64,000 nucleotides of DNA, taken from positions 1-64,000 of the forward strand of contig CAVXYY010000003.1 of the NCBI GenBank assembly GCA_963766195.1, given 5' to 3'. Below the pieces are notes generated by a model. It saw only the letters and a list, made by a program, of their open reading frames with translations. It was not told the DNA's origin and made no database searches. A program made the translations under genes and the position numbers. This stretch comes from JAHEFT01 sp963766195 (GTDB lineage: Bacteria; Pseudomonadota; Gammaproteobacteria; Xanthomonadales; SZUA-36). This document shows positions 53,590 through 63,645 of this stretch, in pieces; the first letter of the stretch is position 1; each line of letters opens with the position of its first letter.

Positions 53590-54276
53590 TTATAGCCTGA
53601 TCTGTGCGAGGGCCCGGGCGATCAATGCGAAGCTCAGGCCCAGCGCAAAACCTGCGAGGTGTGTCCACCACGCCACCGCCCCATTAATGGGGCCAAATAC
53701 CGTGTAAAGCAACTGCAAAGTAAACCATGAACCGATAACCAGCAGCGCGGGAACACGGGCGAATTGAAGGTACACGCCAAGCGGAAGAAAAAGCCCTATT
53801 CTCCGCCGGGGGAACAAACCCAGGTATGCCCCGACGACGGCCGAAATCGCACCGCTCGCACCGATAATGGGTGTATCCAGTTGTGGCAGGCGAAGTGCAA
53901 CGATCACATTGGCCAGGGCTCCGCCAAGCAGAAAAATCAGGATGATTCCAACTGACCCGAGCCTTTGTTCTACCTTGATTCCAAAAACCCACAGGTAAGC
54001 CAGGTTTCCCAACAGGTGTAGCCAACTGGCATGGATAAAGAGCGATGTGAACAGGCTCAACGCGGATACATTCCACCACGAAGACGGTTTCTGGTTGAGC
54101 AAAGCAGATATGGACGACGGTTGCATCCCGCCCATGTCGATCATCGCCTGCTGCATCAAAGGATTCAGCCCGGTGTAAATAAACAGGGCGAGGATACAGA
54201 CCAGGCTGATACTGATCGTCACGAACGGCGGATGCGGCGAGTGCTCCGACCAGTTGGTCACGATCCCGTAATTCAC
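53590..54276 (-). CDS. Rhomboid family intramembrane serine protease
   Basis: This 228-residue protein has six predicted transmembrane helices. The catalytic Ser is in IGASGAISAVVGAYLGLFP, with the catalytic His in WWTHLAGFALGLSFA. The HLLGNLAYLWVFG segment (usually H-x3-N-x3-LW) and an L1-like loop are also present. It starts 4 bases after the gspB stop. Substrates are unknown. Confidence 0.93.
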   Translation of the reverse strand: MNYGIVTNWSEHSPHPPFVTISISLVCILALFIYTGLNPLMQQAMIDMGGMQPSSISALLNQKPSSWWNVSALSLFTSLFIHASWLHLLGNLAYLWVFGIKVEQRLGSVGIILIFLLGGALANVIVALRLPQLDTPIIGASGAISAVVGAYLGLFPRRRIGLFLPLGVYLQFARVPALLVIGSWFTLQLLYTVFGPINGAVAWWTHLAGFALGLSFALIARALAQIRL

Positions 54277-54280
54277 GTGA

Positions 54281-55057
54281 TCAACTCTTTACAAGAAAGC
54301 GGTAGTTCCTGTACAGGAAGACGGCCCCGTCCTTCCGGATTTCGTCCAGCACCAGGCCGCCGTCCAGTTCGTCTTTCTCAACCATGCGCTGCCCGTTGGA
54401 CAGCAGGAAGCGATCGTCCGGATTCTCGGCATAAACCAGCACGGTAATCTTGATTTCCGGCAAATTATCCCTGATCCCCTGTGGTAACTCCCAGTAGCTG
54501 ATCGGCTTCTGCAACATGTGGTTCAATTCCACGCCGGGGTTGTTCTTCCTGAGTCGCCGCAGGCGCTTCAGTTTCCGCCGCTGCTGAATCGGCAGCCGCG
54601 TCCGGAGCCGGCTCGGCGGTGGCCACAACCTGTTCCGCCTGCGCTGCGGGCGCCGGTTCGTCATTTTCTGCTTTATAATTCACTCACGGACCGGACCACC
54701 TTGTCCCGATCTCTGGACGCCCGGGGATTCATGGGCAGCGGCGGCCGTCTTTCATTTTCCGCTTGATACGATTCGGTTTTCGTACGCATTTGCGGGGATT
54801 CCTCTGCCGGACCAGCCACATCATCCCCGGCCTGGATTGCGACAACAGGAACTTCCTCACCCGGGGTTTGCTGAAATTGTTGCCAGCCGAACCAGGCCAT
54901 CACGCAGACGCTAAGAACGATCATCGAGAGCAGAATCCACGGGTTCAGCGGCTGGTGACTCGGCGCTGGAGTCATCAGGCCGGTTCTGGAGCGTGGGCAC
55001 CTGGCCCAGTTGTCGCTCCTGTTCCGATTTCTTCAACGCTTCGAGCAAAATAGACAT
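54281..55057 (-). CDS. gspB: General secretion pathway protein GspB, three frameshifts
   Basis: GspB works with GspA to place the type II secretion secretin in the cell wall. The cytoplasmic start MSILLEALKKSEQERQLGQV is the family hallmark. A transmembrane helix (WILLSMIVLSVCVMAWFGW), an Ala/Pro-rich linker and the C-terminal T2SSB domain follow (ISYWELPQGIRDNLPEIKI, VLVYAENPDDRFLLSNGQRM, LYRNYRFLVKS). Extra bases lie near 54978-54979, 54677-54678 and in GGGG 54536-54539. It starts 3 bases after gspA. Confidence 0.85.
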
Positions 55058-55060
55058 GAA

Positions 55061-56749
55061 CTACGATCTCTCCCCGGCTGCCGTGATCAAGCGGGGTTGC
55101 GTGATGGTCGGCGCCATCAGGTAGATAAGCGTGTTGGGCCCGATAATACCATCCGCCCGCAAACCATTGCGTCGCTGAAAGGTCATCAACCAGGTTTCAA
55201 AACTGGAATCAAACACACCCTCTCCGGTCCAGGCAGGATCGGCATACCCCGCCATTTCCATGACAATATCCACAGCCGTGCCGGATTCCCCGCGACGGAT
55301 TTGCGCCGGCCAATCCGGTGCCTGCGGCCAGGCGACCAGGTACTCACCCAGCCAGTGGTTCTCGACCGCCTCGCGCGTTACCGTCACCGGATTTTCACTC
55401 GATCCGACCAACAGGGCTTCCCCGGAAAACCCTTGCAGCACGAGAAACCTCGGTTTATCCAGCTTGCAGCACCAGGATCACCGGCAGCCCGAGGTTCCGG
55501 ATCCTGGACCAGTTCCCCTGGTCGCGGAAACACGCAAACCCAACTCCGGAAACGCCGTCACATGCGGCTGCAATCGTATTGGCGCTCTCACCATCCTGCC
55601 ACAGGTCCGCCATGGTCCGCCAAGCCATGCGGTGTTGTGAATCGAGCCAGCCCGGTTCAATTTCCAGCATAGGCGCAACGGTTTTTACCCGTCAAATCAG
55701 CACCGACAGGAAGGTCCCCCTCGATGGCAGCGGGCTCGATGGCCGGTTCAGAATCCTCAACTACCGGTGGCGTTTCCGGCAACGCCTGGACGATCGTCGT
55801 GGACACCGGAGTCTCGACGACCCCGGAAGCGCTCGAGCGCCGGAAAACCCCACAAAAGCAGGCTGATCACGGCAAGAACCGCGATGGATGCGGTGGCAAC
55901 GACCGTCGGCCAGCGGATCGAACGAACCCGTCCCTCGCTCGGCTGGACCTCGTTGGCGGCCGCGTTCACGAATGAGGGAGAAATACTTTCCGATTCGCGG
56001 GCATAGGCGCCGGCAAGCGACCGGTCAGCAATGATATTGATCAATCGTGGAACTCCGCCCGATCTCTGGTACAGGGCACGCATGGCGGAACGCCGGAAAG
56101 GATTCCGCCGGGCGCCGGCAACATGCAGGCGGTGTTTTACGTAGGCAATCGTTTCATCCTGGTTTAGCGGCGTTAAATGGTAGCGGGCCGTTATCCTTTG
56201 CGACAGCTGCCGCAGATCCTGCCTCTGCAACAACTGCCTGAGTTCAGGCTGTCCCAGCAGGACCATCTGCAACAATTTGTCTTTGGCTGTTTCAAGATTG
56301 GTCAACAGCCTGACTTGCTCCAGGGCTTCCGGGCTCAGATTTTGGGCTTCATCAATCACCACAACGACGCGCCGGCCCAAGGCATGCTGTTTGAGCAAGT
56401 AATCATTGAGGACGTCAACCATCAATTTATTACTTTCGGTCAGCCCCCGGGTATCCAGGCCCAATTCCTCGCAGATGGTTGCGAGCAACTCCCGCGGCGT
56501 GACCAGGGAGTTCAATACCAGCGCGACCCGTGTGTCTTCAGGCACCTGTTCCAGCAGGCAGCGGCAGATCGTTGTCTTACCCGTGCCGACTTCACCCGTC
56601 AGTTGAACAAATCCTCCCGCGCCTCCCTGGCCAACGCCATATAGCAGGTGCGCGAGCGCCTCCCGGTGAGCCGCGCTGAGGTATACAAACGCCGGATCCG
56701 GGGTGATCGAAAACGGCGCTTCATTCAATCCAAAAAACTGCAGGTACAA
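55061..56749 (-). CDS. gspA: General secretion pathway AAA ATPase GspA (ExeA), three frameshifts
   Basis: GspA/ExeA is an inner-membrane ATPase with a periplasmic peptidoglycan-binding domain that helps assemble the type II secretin. The start MYLQFFGLNEAPFSITPDP, Walker A GEVGTGKTTICRCLL near residue 50, VVVIDEAQNLSPEALEQVRLL (Walker B) and GVPRLINIIADRSL are typical. A transmembrane helix (VATASIAVLAVISLLLWGF) follows. The periplasmic part ends in a PG_binding_1 domain (RRGESGTAVDIVMEMAG, FQRRNGLRADGIIGPNTL). Breaks lie near 55810, 55675 and 55462. Repaired length is about 560 residues. Confidence 0.87.
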
Positions 56750-56761
56750 TTTCTTCTCTCT

Positions 56762-59700
56762 TCAGTCATCCAATTCGAGCAGGAGCGCATTGCCGCCAAC
56801 TGCGGCGGTGTTTACCGTCAGCGTGCGTTCGGTGGCAAAGCGGAACATGTAATGTGGACCTCCCGCTTTCGGGCCAGTTCCCGACAAGCGTTCACCCCCG
56901 AAGGGCTGAACTCCCACCACCGCGCCGATCATGTTACGGTTGATGTAACAATTTCCGGCCATGACCCGCTTTGCAATATGCCTCTGGGTGCGGTCGATAC
57001 GGCTGTGGATACCCAGCGTAAGGCCATAGCCCGTTCCGTTAATTTCATCGATGATCCGGTCAAGATCCCTCGCGCGGTACCGTACCACGTGCAGAACCGG
57101 TCCGAATACCTCCTGCTTCAAAGTATTGATCGAATCAATCTCAATGGCACACGGCGCCATGTAATGCCCCGACAGGCCCGTCCCCATCGGCGCTCTTGCG
57201 ATAAGGGTGAAATCTTTTTCCATCTTTTCGACATGTTCCTGCAGTTCCTGAAGCGCCGCACCGTCAATCACCGGACCCACATCCGTTGACAGAAACCGGG
57301 GGTCGCCAATGACCAGTTCCTGCATCGCCCCCGCAAGCAGACGAATGACACGGTCAGCCACATCGGTCTGGAGGAAAAGCACACGCAGGGCGGAACATCT
57401 TTGTCCGGCACTGTGAAAAGCGCTTCGGATGACATCCTTCACCACCTGTTCCGGCAATGCCGAGCTGTCGACCAGCATCGCGTTCTGCCCGCCGGTTTCC
57501 GCGATCATGGCGGCCAGCGGCGCATCCCGGGCGGCGAGACTGCGGTTGATCATGCGCGCGGTATCCATCGACCCGGTCAGTGCCACGCCGTCGATCCGCG
57601 GATCGGCGGTCAGCTTCGCCCCCACAACGGAACCCCTGCCCGGCACCAGTTGCAAGGCGGACCGGGGGATACCGGCCTGGTGCATGATCTTGACGGCAAG
57701 TGCCGCAATCGCCGGTGTCTGGTCCGCCGGCTTGGCCAGGACCGTGTTGCCGGCCGCCAGGGCCGCACTGACCTGCCCGGTGAAAATAGCCAATGGAAAA
57801 TTCCAGGGACTGATGCAAACGAAAACACCCTTGCCATGCAAGCTGAGTTCGTTGCGCTCGCCGGTCGGGCCGGGGAGCAGGATCGGAGCATCGAAGTTCT
57901 TCCTGGCTTGCAGGGCGTAATACCGCAAAAAATCGACCGCCTCCCTGACTTCAGCGACCGCATCGTGGGGTGTTTTGCCTGCCTCCCGGGTAGCCAGCGC
58001 CATGAACTCGGCAAAGTTGTCCTCCATCAGGCCAGCGGCGACTTCAAGCAACTCCGCGCGCTTGCTTCCCGGCGTATTGTCCCACTCGGACTTGAAAGGC
58101 ATACGCGTCTTCGACCGCCCCTTCCAGTTCTTCGAGCGTGGTCTGGCGAACCGTACCCACTCGATCATCCAGCCGGCCCGGGTTGATATTGTCTTTCAAA
58201 GGTCCGCTGTCCCGGCTCAGCGCCCTGGCCAGCAGAGGCTCCACGTCCCACTGTTTTTCGGCGAACGGCTGCATCTGTTCAGACAACCGGAGCACGTCCG
58301 CTTCGTTGGCGAGGTTGATCCCTTTCGAATTTATCCTGTCACTGCCATAAAGGTTCCGCGGTAACGGAATCGCGGGATGCGAAACCGGTTCGGTGATCGC
58401 AACTTTCTGAAGCGGGTTTTCGACGACCTTTTCGACCGGTAATGTCTCATCCACGATCCGGTTTACGAACGAGGTATTCGATCCATTTTCCAGCAATCGC
58501 CGAACCAGGTAGGGCAGCAGGTCCTCGTGGCTGCCTACCGGGGCATAAACTCTGCAGGTGTGGCGAAATCCCTTCTCGCTCATGACGATGTCATACAGGT
58601 CATGCCCCATTCCGTGCAGGCGCTGGAACTCGTAGTCCAGACGGTCTCCGGCCAATTCTGTGACGACAGCGATGGTGTGCGCGTTGTGAGTTGCAAACTG
58701 GGGGTAGAACGCCGTCCGGTTGGCCAGCACCTGTTTGGCGCAGGCAATATAGGAAACATCGGTATTCGCCTTGCGGGTAAATACCGGGTAACCCGCAAAT
58801 CCTTCCACCTGGGCATGCTTTATTTCCGCGTCCCAGTAGGCGCCTTTTACCAGCCGGATGGGAATACGCTGACCGCTCCTGGCGGACAGGTCCGCCAGCA
58901 AATCAATCACTGCAGGCGCCCGCTTCTGGTAAGTCTGCAAAGCCAGGCCCAGGCCATTCCAGCCTGCCAGGGACGGATCACCGATGACGGCGGCAAATAC
59001 GTCCAGGGTCAACATCAGGCGATCCGCTTCTTCAGTGTCGACGGTCAGCGCCATACGGTTGGACATGGCCAATTGAGCCAACTCCAGCAGCCTTGGCACC
59101 AGTTCACGCATGACCCGATCTTTCTGTGCGAATTCGAATCGTGGATGCAGCGCGGAAAGCTTTACGGAAATGCTGGGTGCGGCAAATATATCGCCCGGAG
59201 TTTTTCGCGCGCCGATCGCGCGAATTCCAGCGCGGTATGACTCCATGTAGCGCTCCGAATCCTTGCTGGTCAAAGCCGCTTCGCCCAGCATGTCAAAGGA
59301 ATGTCGATAACCCAGGTTTTTCTTTTTGAGCGAACGGTCCAGTGCCTCGTCGATGGTTCTGCCCATCACGTATTGATGCCCCATGATGCGCATTGCCTGC
59401 CGGATTGCGGTGCGCACGACCGGTTCGCCGCTGCGGTTCACCAGGCGTTTGAAAATCGATGAAAAAGTCGCTTGCGTCGACCCGGAAAGTGCGACGAGTT
59501 TGCCCGTCAACATGAGACCCCACGTAGAAGCGTTCACCATGACTGACGAACTTTTTCCCAGGTGGGACTCCCAATCCGCATCACCGAGTTTGTCGGCAAT
59601 CAGTTTTTCAGCAGTTTCGTCGTCTGGAATGCGTAAAAGCGCCTCTGCGAGGCACATCAGGACCACACCCTCCTCGGATGAGAGGTCATACTCCTGCATG

Positions 59701-59930
59701 AAGGCATCGAGCAATCCGCGTTCCCCCCTTTTTTCCCGGACGGACTCGACCAGCGACCGGGCCCGGCGGTCAACCCTCTCCTCGGTCGCACGGTCCAGTT
59801 TCGCTTTCGCCAGCAACAAACTGACGGTTTCCGCCTCGTCTGCATGGTAGGCACGGTTGACTGCATCCTTCAGAGGATCAGTCGTGGATTCGCTGGAAAT
59901 CAAGAAATCACTGGCCCGGCGGTTGTTCAC
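56762..59930 (-). CDS. putA: Bifunctional proline dehydrogenase/P5C dehydrogenase PutA, one frameshift
   Basis: PutA oxidises proline to glutamate in two steps. The N-terminal 628 residues form the FAD proline dehydrogenase barrel (RNRR-like segments such as VKGAYWDAEIKHAQVEG, RVYAPVGSHEDLLPYLVRRLLENGSNTSFVNRI). The rest is the P5C dehydrogenase (CISPWNFPLAIFTGQVSAALAAGNTVLAKPADQTP, catalytic Cys in AGQRCSALRVLFLQ, and GNCYINRNMIGAVVGVQPFGGE). It starts directly at the dimerisation arm, without the ribbon-helix-helix repressor domain, and ends after the dehydrogenase at about 1056 residues. One extra base in AAA 58095-58097 breaks it. Confidence 0.95.
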
Positions 59931-60099
59931 TGCAGGTTCTCCATAATATGTCCGGAAGCAGTGGCAAGTTTACTCTCCGTGGCTAACCGTGAAAACACGG
60001 GGTGGCCACAAAGGCGCCCCGCAGCCTGCAGGAAGCGGCTCCTGCGATGGAAAAGCGCACATTGAATGATGATTTATCAGGCTTCTGCGCAAGCTTTTC

Positions 60100-60129
60100 T
60101 TGATCATGCCTTGGAAGCGCGGATACAAT
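60100..60129 (+). promoter_or_regulatory. Candidate promoter of the DUF2244-cox operon
   Basis: -35 TTGATC (60100-60105), 18-bp spacer, -10 TACAAT (60124-60129), about 50 bases before the DUF2244 start. The rest of the 251-base gap after putA shows nothing definite. Confidence 0.5.
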
Positions 60130-60181
60130 TGGCGGCTTGTCGTGGCCGCCGGAACGTTTGGGGCGGGTTTACAGGAATCCC

Positions 60182-60682
60182 ATGGTCGTTACGTGGCACA
60201 GTTCTGACAGCTCCAGGGCGGGCATCATGGCGAGGGGTAATTTTTCCCTCGGCGCTGGCGGCCTGGTTAATTTGCTGCTGGCTCTTGCCGTTGTCAGCCT
60301 GTTCCTTGCCGGCTTGCTGGCGCTCCAGGGTTATTGGCCAATCCTGCTAATTGCGTTGATACAACTCGCGCTGGTGGCCTGGATCCTGATCCGCGCATGG
60401 GAAAGAGCCTGGGTTGCTGACTTCATCGAAATCGATGCGGAAAAGATCCGGATAACGCACCAGAGACACCGGAAAAAGCACTATTACGAATTGGAAACCG
60501 CCTGGGCAGTGATCGAGTTGAAACAGCCGGAAATCGCATGGTACGACCCGAGGCTCCATTTGAGGTCACGGTCCCAGGTGGTGGAACTGGGCTCGTTCCT
60601 GACAAGCGATGAAAAGCACCAACTGCTACGGCACATTAGTTGTGCAATTGAAAAACACAGCGCCATGATAAGGTGCACTTAA
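60182..60682 (+). CDS. DUF2244 domain membrane protein
   Basis: This 166-residue protein has two transmembrane helices (GGLVNLLLALAVVSLFLAGLLAL and WPILLIALIQLALVAWILI), then a conserved soluble domain (WERAWVADFIEIDAEKIRI, HLRSRSQVVELGSFLTSDEK). DUF2244 proteins are regularly encoded at the head of cytochrome c oxidase clusters, as here 21 bases before coxB. They may aid oxidase assembly (inference from context). Confidence 0.9.
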   Translation: MVVTWHSSDSSRAGIMARGNFSLGAGGLVNLLLALAVVSLFLAGLLALQGYWPILLIALIQLALVAWILIRAWERAWVADFIEIDAEKIRITHQRHRKKHYYELETAWAVIELKQPEIAWYDPRLHLRSRSQVVELGSFLTSDEKHQLLRHISCAIEKHSAMIRCT

Positions 60683-60703
60683 TTCTTGAGGCCTTAAATA
60701 CCA

Positions 60704-61864
60704 ATGAAGAAACAAAATACTTTCATTGTTGCAGCAGCGGTAACCGCGGCCGTGATTGCCGCATTCTGGTTGCTCCTGGCCGCACCCGGTTACACCGGAA
60801 ACGGAATCAACATGACCCAGGGCGTGACCTCCCAGTCGGCGCTTGCCTACCAGTTGCACATGATTATCCTGTGGATCTGCGTTGTCATTGGCGTCATCGT
60901 GTTCAGCGCGATGTTCGTCTCTATCGTGTTGCATCGTAAATCCAGGGGGCACGAGGCCGCACAGTTCACGCACAGCACCAAGGCTGAAATCATCTGGACG
61001 ATTATCCCGGTGATCATCCTGGTGGTGATGGCTGTGCCTGCAACCAAGGCGCTGGTCAATATGGAAGTCGCGCCGGAAACCGAACTGACGGTCAAGATCA
61101 CGGGCTTCCAGTGGCGCTGGCAATATGAATACGTTGAAGATGGCGTCCGGTTTATTTCCTCCCTTAAATCTGATTCCAACGCAGCCCGGCGCCTGGCATC
61201 GGGAACCGACCCGTCCGCAGTGGAGAATTACCTGCTGGACGTGGACAATCCGTTGGTGCTCCCGGCCAACACCAAGATCAAGTTCCTGATCACGGCTGAC
61301 GACGTAATCCACTCCTGGTGGGTTCCGGCTCTCGGCTGGAAGCGGGACGCGATACCCGGTTTCATCAACGAAGCCTGGACCGAGGTCATGGAACCCGGCA
61401 TATACCGCGGACAATGCGCCGAATTGTGCGGCAAGGATCATGGTTTCATGCCGATTGTTCTCGATGTCCTTCCCAAGGCGGAATTCCAGGCCTGGATCGA
61501 AAAGCAACAACAGGGTATGGCGCACGAGCAAGCTGAAACTGAACGACTCTGGGCCCGCGATGAACTGATGGAGGCGGGTGAGAAAGTCTACGCCGCCCAA
61601 TGCGCCACCTGCCACCAGGCTGATGGCCAGGGGCTGGCGCCTGCCTTCCCGGCGCTGGCTGGAAGCCCGGTCGTCAATGGGCCGGTTGATGACAATATCG
61701 AAGTCGTTCTGCACGGCCGCAAAGACACGGCAATGCCGGCCTGGGGCAGCATGCTGTCGGCTTCCGACATTGCAGCCGCGCTGACTTACACGCGCAATGC
61801 TTTTGGCAATGAAACGGGTGACCTGGTCCAGCCGCAAACGATCACCCGCATCAAGAACGGATAA
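60704..61864 (+). CDS. coxB: Cytochrome c oxidase subunit II fused to a cytochrome c domain
   Basis: This 386-residue subunit II has two transmembrane helices. The cupredoxin CuA domain has ligands in DVIHSWWVPALGWKRD and CAELCGKDHGFMPI. A C-terminal class I cytochrome c domain follows, with CATCHQADGQGLAPAFPAL and a distal Met region (TAMPAWGSMLS). The fusion marks a caa3-type oxidase that accepts electrons from a soluble or fused c haem. It is followed 20 bases later by coxA. Confidence 0.96.
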   Translation: MKKQNTFIVAAAVTAAVIAAFWLLLAAPGYTGNGINMTQGVTSQSALAYQLHMIILWICVVIGVIVFSAMFVSIVLHRKSRGHEAAQFTHSTKAEIIWTIIPVIILVVMAVPATKALVNMEVAPETELTVKITGFQWRWQYEYVEDGVRFISSLKSDSNAARRLASGTDPSAVENYLLDVDNPLVLPANTKIKFLITADDVIHSWWVPALGWKRDAIPGFINEAWTEVMEPGIYRGQCAELCGKDHGFMPIVLDVLPKAEFQAWIEKQQQGMAHEQAETERLWARDELMEAGEKVYAAQCATCHQADGQGLAPAFPALAGSPVVNGPVDDNIEVVLHGRKDTAMPAWGSMLSASDIAAALTYTRNAFGNETGDLVQPQTITRIKNG

Positions 61865-61884
61865 CGATTAAAGGAATCGATGAG

Positions 61885-63507
61885 ATGAGTATCGAGAGTC
61901 ACGAAGTAGCACACGACGATCATCACGATCACAAACCCAGCGGGTTCCTGGACCGGTGGTTGTATACGACCAATCACAAGGACATCGGGACGCTTTACCT
62001 GGTTTTCTCTTTGCTGATGTTCTTCATCGGCGGAAGCATGGCCATGGTGATCCGCGCTGAGCTGTTCATGCCGGGGCTGCAATTGGTGGAGCCTGAATTC
62101 TTCAACCAGATGACCACTATGCACGCACTGATCATGGTTTTTGGCGCCGTGATGCCCGCCTGGGTTGGCTTTGCCAACTGGATGATCCCGATGATGATCG
62201 GGGCGCCCGATATGGCGTTGCCGCGAATGAACAACTGGAGTTTCTGGATTCTGCCGTTCGCTTTCACCATGCTCCTGAGTACGCTGTTCATGGATTCAGG
62301 CGGTCCCGCCGCCGGCTGGACGCTGTATCCGCCGCTCAGCCTGCAGGGCGGCCAGAGTTTCGCGTTCGTGGTATTCGCCGTTCACATGATGGGAATTTCA
62401 TCCATCATGGGTTCGATCAACGTGATCGCCACTATCCTCAACATGCGCGCACCCGGCATGACCCTGCTGAAAATGCCGTTGTTCGTCTGGACCTGGCTGA
62501 TTACGGCCTTCCTGCTGATAGCGGTGATGCCGGTCCTGGCCGGCGCGGTAACCATGCTGCTTACCGACCACTTCTTCGGCACGAGCTTCTTCAATGCCGC
62601 CGGCGGCGGTGATCCGGTCATGTTCCAGCACATATTCTGGTTTTTCGGACATCCGGAGGTTTACATCATGATCCTCCCTGCGTTCGGCGTGGTATCCGAG
62701 ATCATTCCCACCTTTTCGCGCAAGCCCCTGTTTGGCTATACGGCCATGGTTTATGCAACGGCCAGCATCGCGTTTCTCTCGTTCATCGTCTGGGCGCACC
62801 ACATGTTCACGGTTGGCATGCCACTGACCGGCGAGTTGTTTTTCATGTATGCGACCATGCTGATCGCAGTTCCAACCGGGGTGAAGGTATTCAACTGGGT
62901 CAGCACCATGTGGAAGGGCTCGATGACGTTCGAGACGCCCATGTTGTTCGCCATCGGGTTTGTAGTGCTGTTCACGATTGGCGGCCTGTCCGGGCTGATG
63001 CTGGCAATGACCGCAGCCGATTTGCAGTACCACGATACCTACTTCGTGGTTGCCCACTTCCACTATGTGCTGGTGCCCGGCTCCGTATTTGCCCTGATGG
63101 CTGGCGCTTACTACTGGCTGCCGAAGTGGACCGGACATATGTATTCCGAAAAATGGGGCAAAATACATTTCTGGGTGTCTGCAATCTCGGTCAATATCCT
63201 CTTTTTCCCGCAGCACTACCTCGGGCTGGCCGGCATGCCGCGCCGCATCCCCGACTATTCAACGCAGTTTGCTGATTTCAACATGATTTCTTCGATCGGC
63301 GGGTTCATTTTCGGTGCGTCGCAGCTGATTTTCGTCGGTGTGATCGTGCATTGTGTGTTCAAGAGCCGCCAAAAAGCGTCCGGGCGCGTGTGGGAAGGGG
63401 CAAAGGGCCTGGAGTGGACGCTTTCGTCCCCACCGCCTTACCATTCCTTCAACACGCCACCGGTCATCGATTCAACCACTATTGCGCATGTTGAAGGGGC
63501 TCACTGA
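61885..63507 (+). CDS. coxA: Cytochrome c oxidase subunit I
   Basis: Subunit I (540 residues, twelve helices) holds haem a, haem a3 and CuB. Visible are the haem a His in TTMHALIMVFGAVMPAWVG and the CuB and cross-linked His-Tyr in WFFGHPEVYIMILPAFGVVSE. The CuB His pair is in WAHHMFTVGMP, and haem a3/a His are in DTYFVVAHFHYVLV. The N-terminus is His/Asp-rich (HEVAHDDHHDHKPSG). It belongs to the operon DUF2244-coxB-coxA-small protein-ctaG. Confidence 0.98.
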   Translation: MSIESHEVAHDDHHDHKPSGFLDRWLYTTNHKDIGTLYLVFSLLMFFIGGSMAMVIRAELFMPGLQLVEPEFFNQMTTMHALIMVFGAVMPAWVGFANWMIPMMIGAPDMALPRMNNWSFWILPFAFTMLLSTLFMDSGGPAAGWTLYPPLSLQGGQSFAFVVFAVHMMGISSIMGSINVIATILNMRAPGMTLLKMPLFVWTWLITAFLLIAVMPVLAGAVTMLLTDHFFGTSFFNAAGGGDPVMFQHIFWFFGHPEVYIMILPAFGVVSEIIPTFSRKPLFGYTAMVYATASIAFLSFIVWAHHMFTVGMPLTGELFFMYATMLIAVPTGVKVFNWVSTMWKGSMTFETPMLFAIGFVVLFTIGGLSGLMLAMTAADLQYHDTYFVVAHFHYVLVPGSVFALMAGAYYWLPKWTGHMYSEKWGKIHFWVSAISVNILFFPQHYLGLAGMPRRIPDYSTQFADFNMISSIGGFIFGASQLIFVGVIVHCVFKSRQKASGRVWEGAKGLEWTLSSPPPYHSFNTPPVIDSTTIAHVEGAH

Positions 63508-63515
63508 AACGGATC

Positions 63516-63644
63516 ATGGAATTGACCGGACAAGACAACATCGAGAACCGCAGGAAACGGGCCGTCAGAACAGCCTGGGCTCTTGCGCTGGTGGCTGCCC
63601 TGATCTTTATTGCCTTCATCCTTTCCGGCGTGCTGGGGTCCTGA
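63516..63644 (+). CDS. 42-residue single-pass membrane protein of the cox operon
   Basis: A small gene between coxA and ctaG. ATG at 63516 encodes a 42-residue protein starting MELTGQDNIENRRKRAV, with a basic stretch followed by one transmembrane helix (WALALVAALIFIAFILSGVL) and the end GS. Its stop overlaps nothing, and ctaG starts 2 bases later. Similar tiny membrane proteins are common at this place in oxidase operons and are thought to assist assembly. I do not assign a name. Confidence 0.8.
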   Translation: MELTGQDNIENRRKRAVRTAWALALVAALIFIAFILSGVLGS

Positions 63645-63645
63645 A

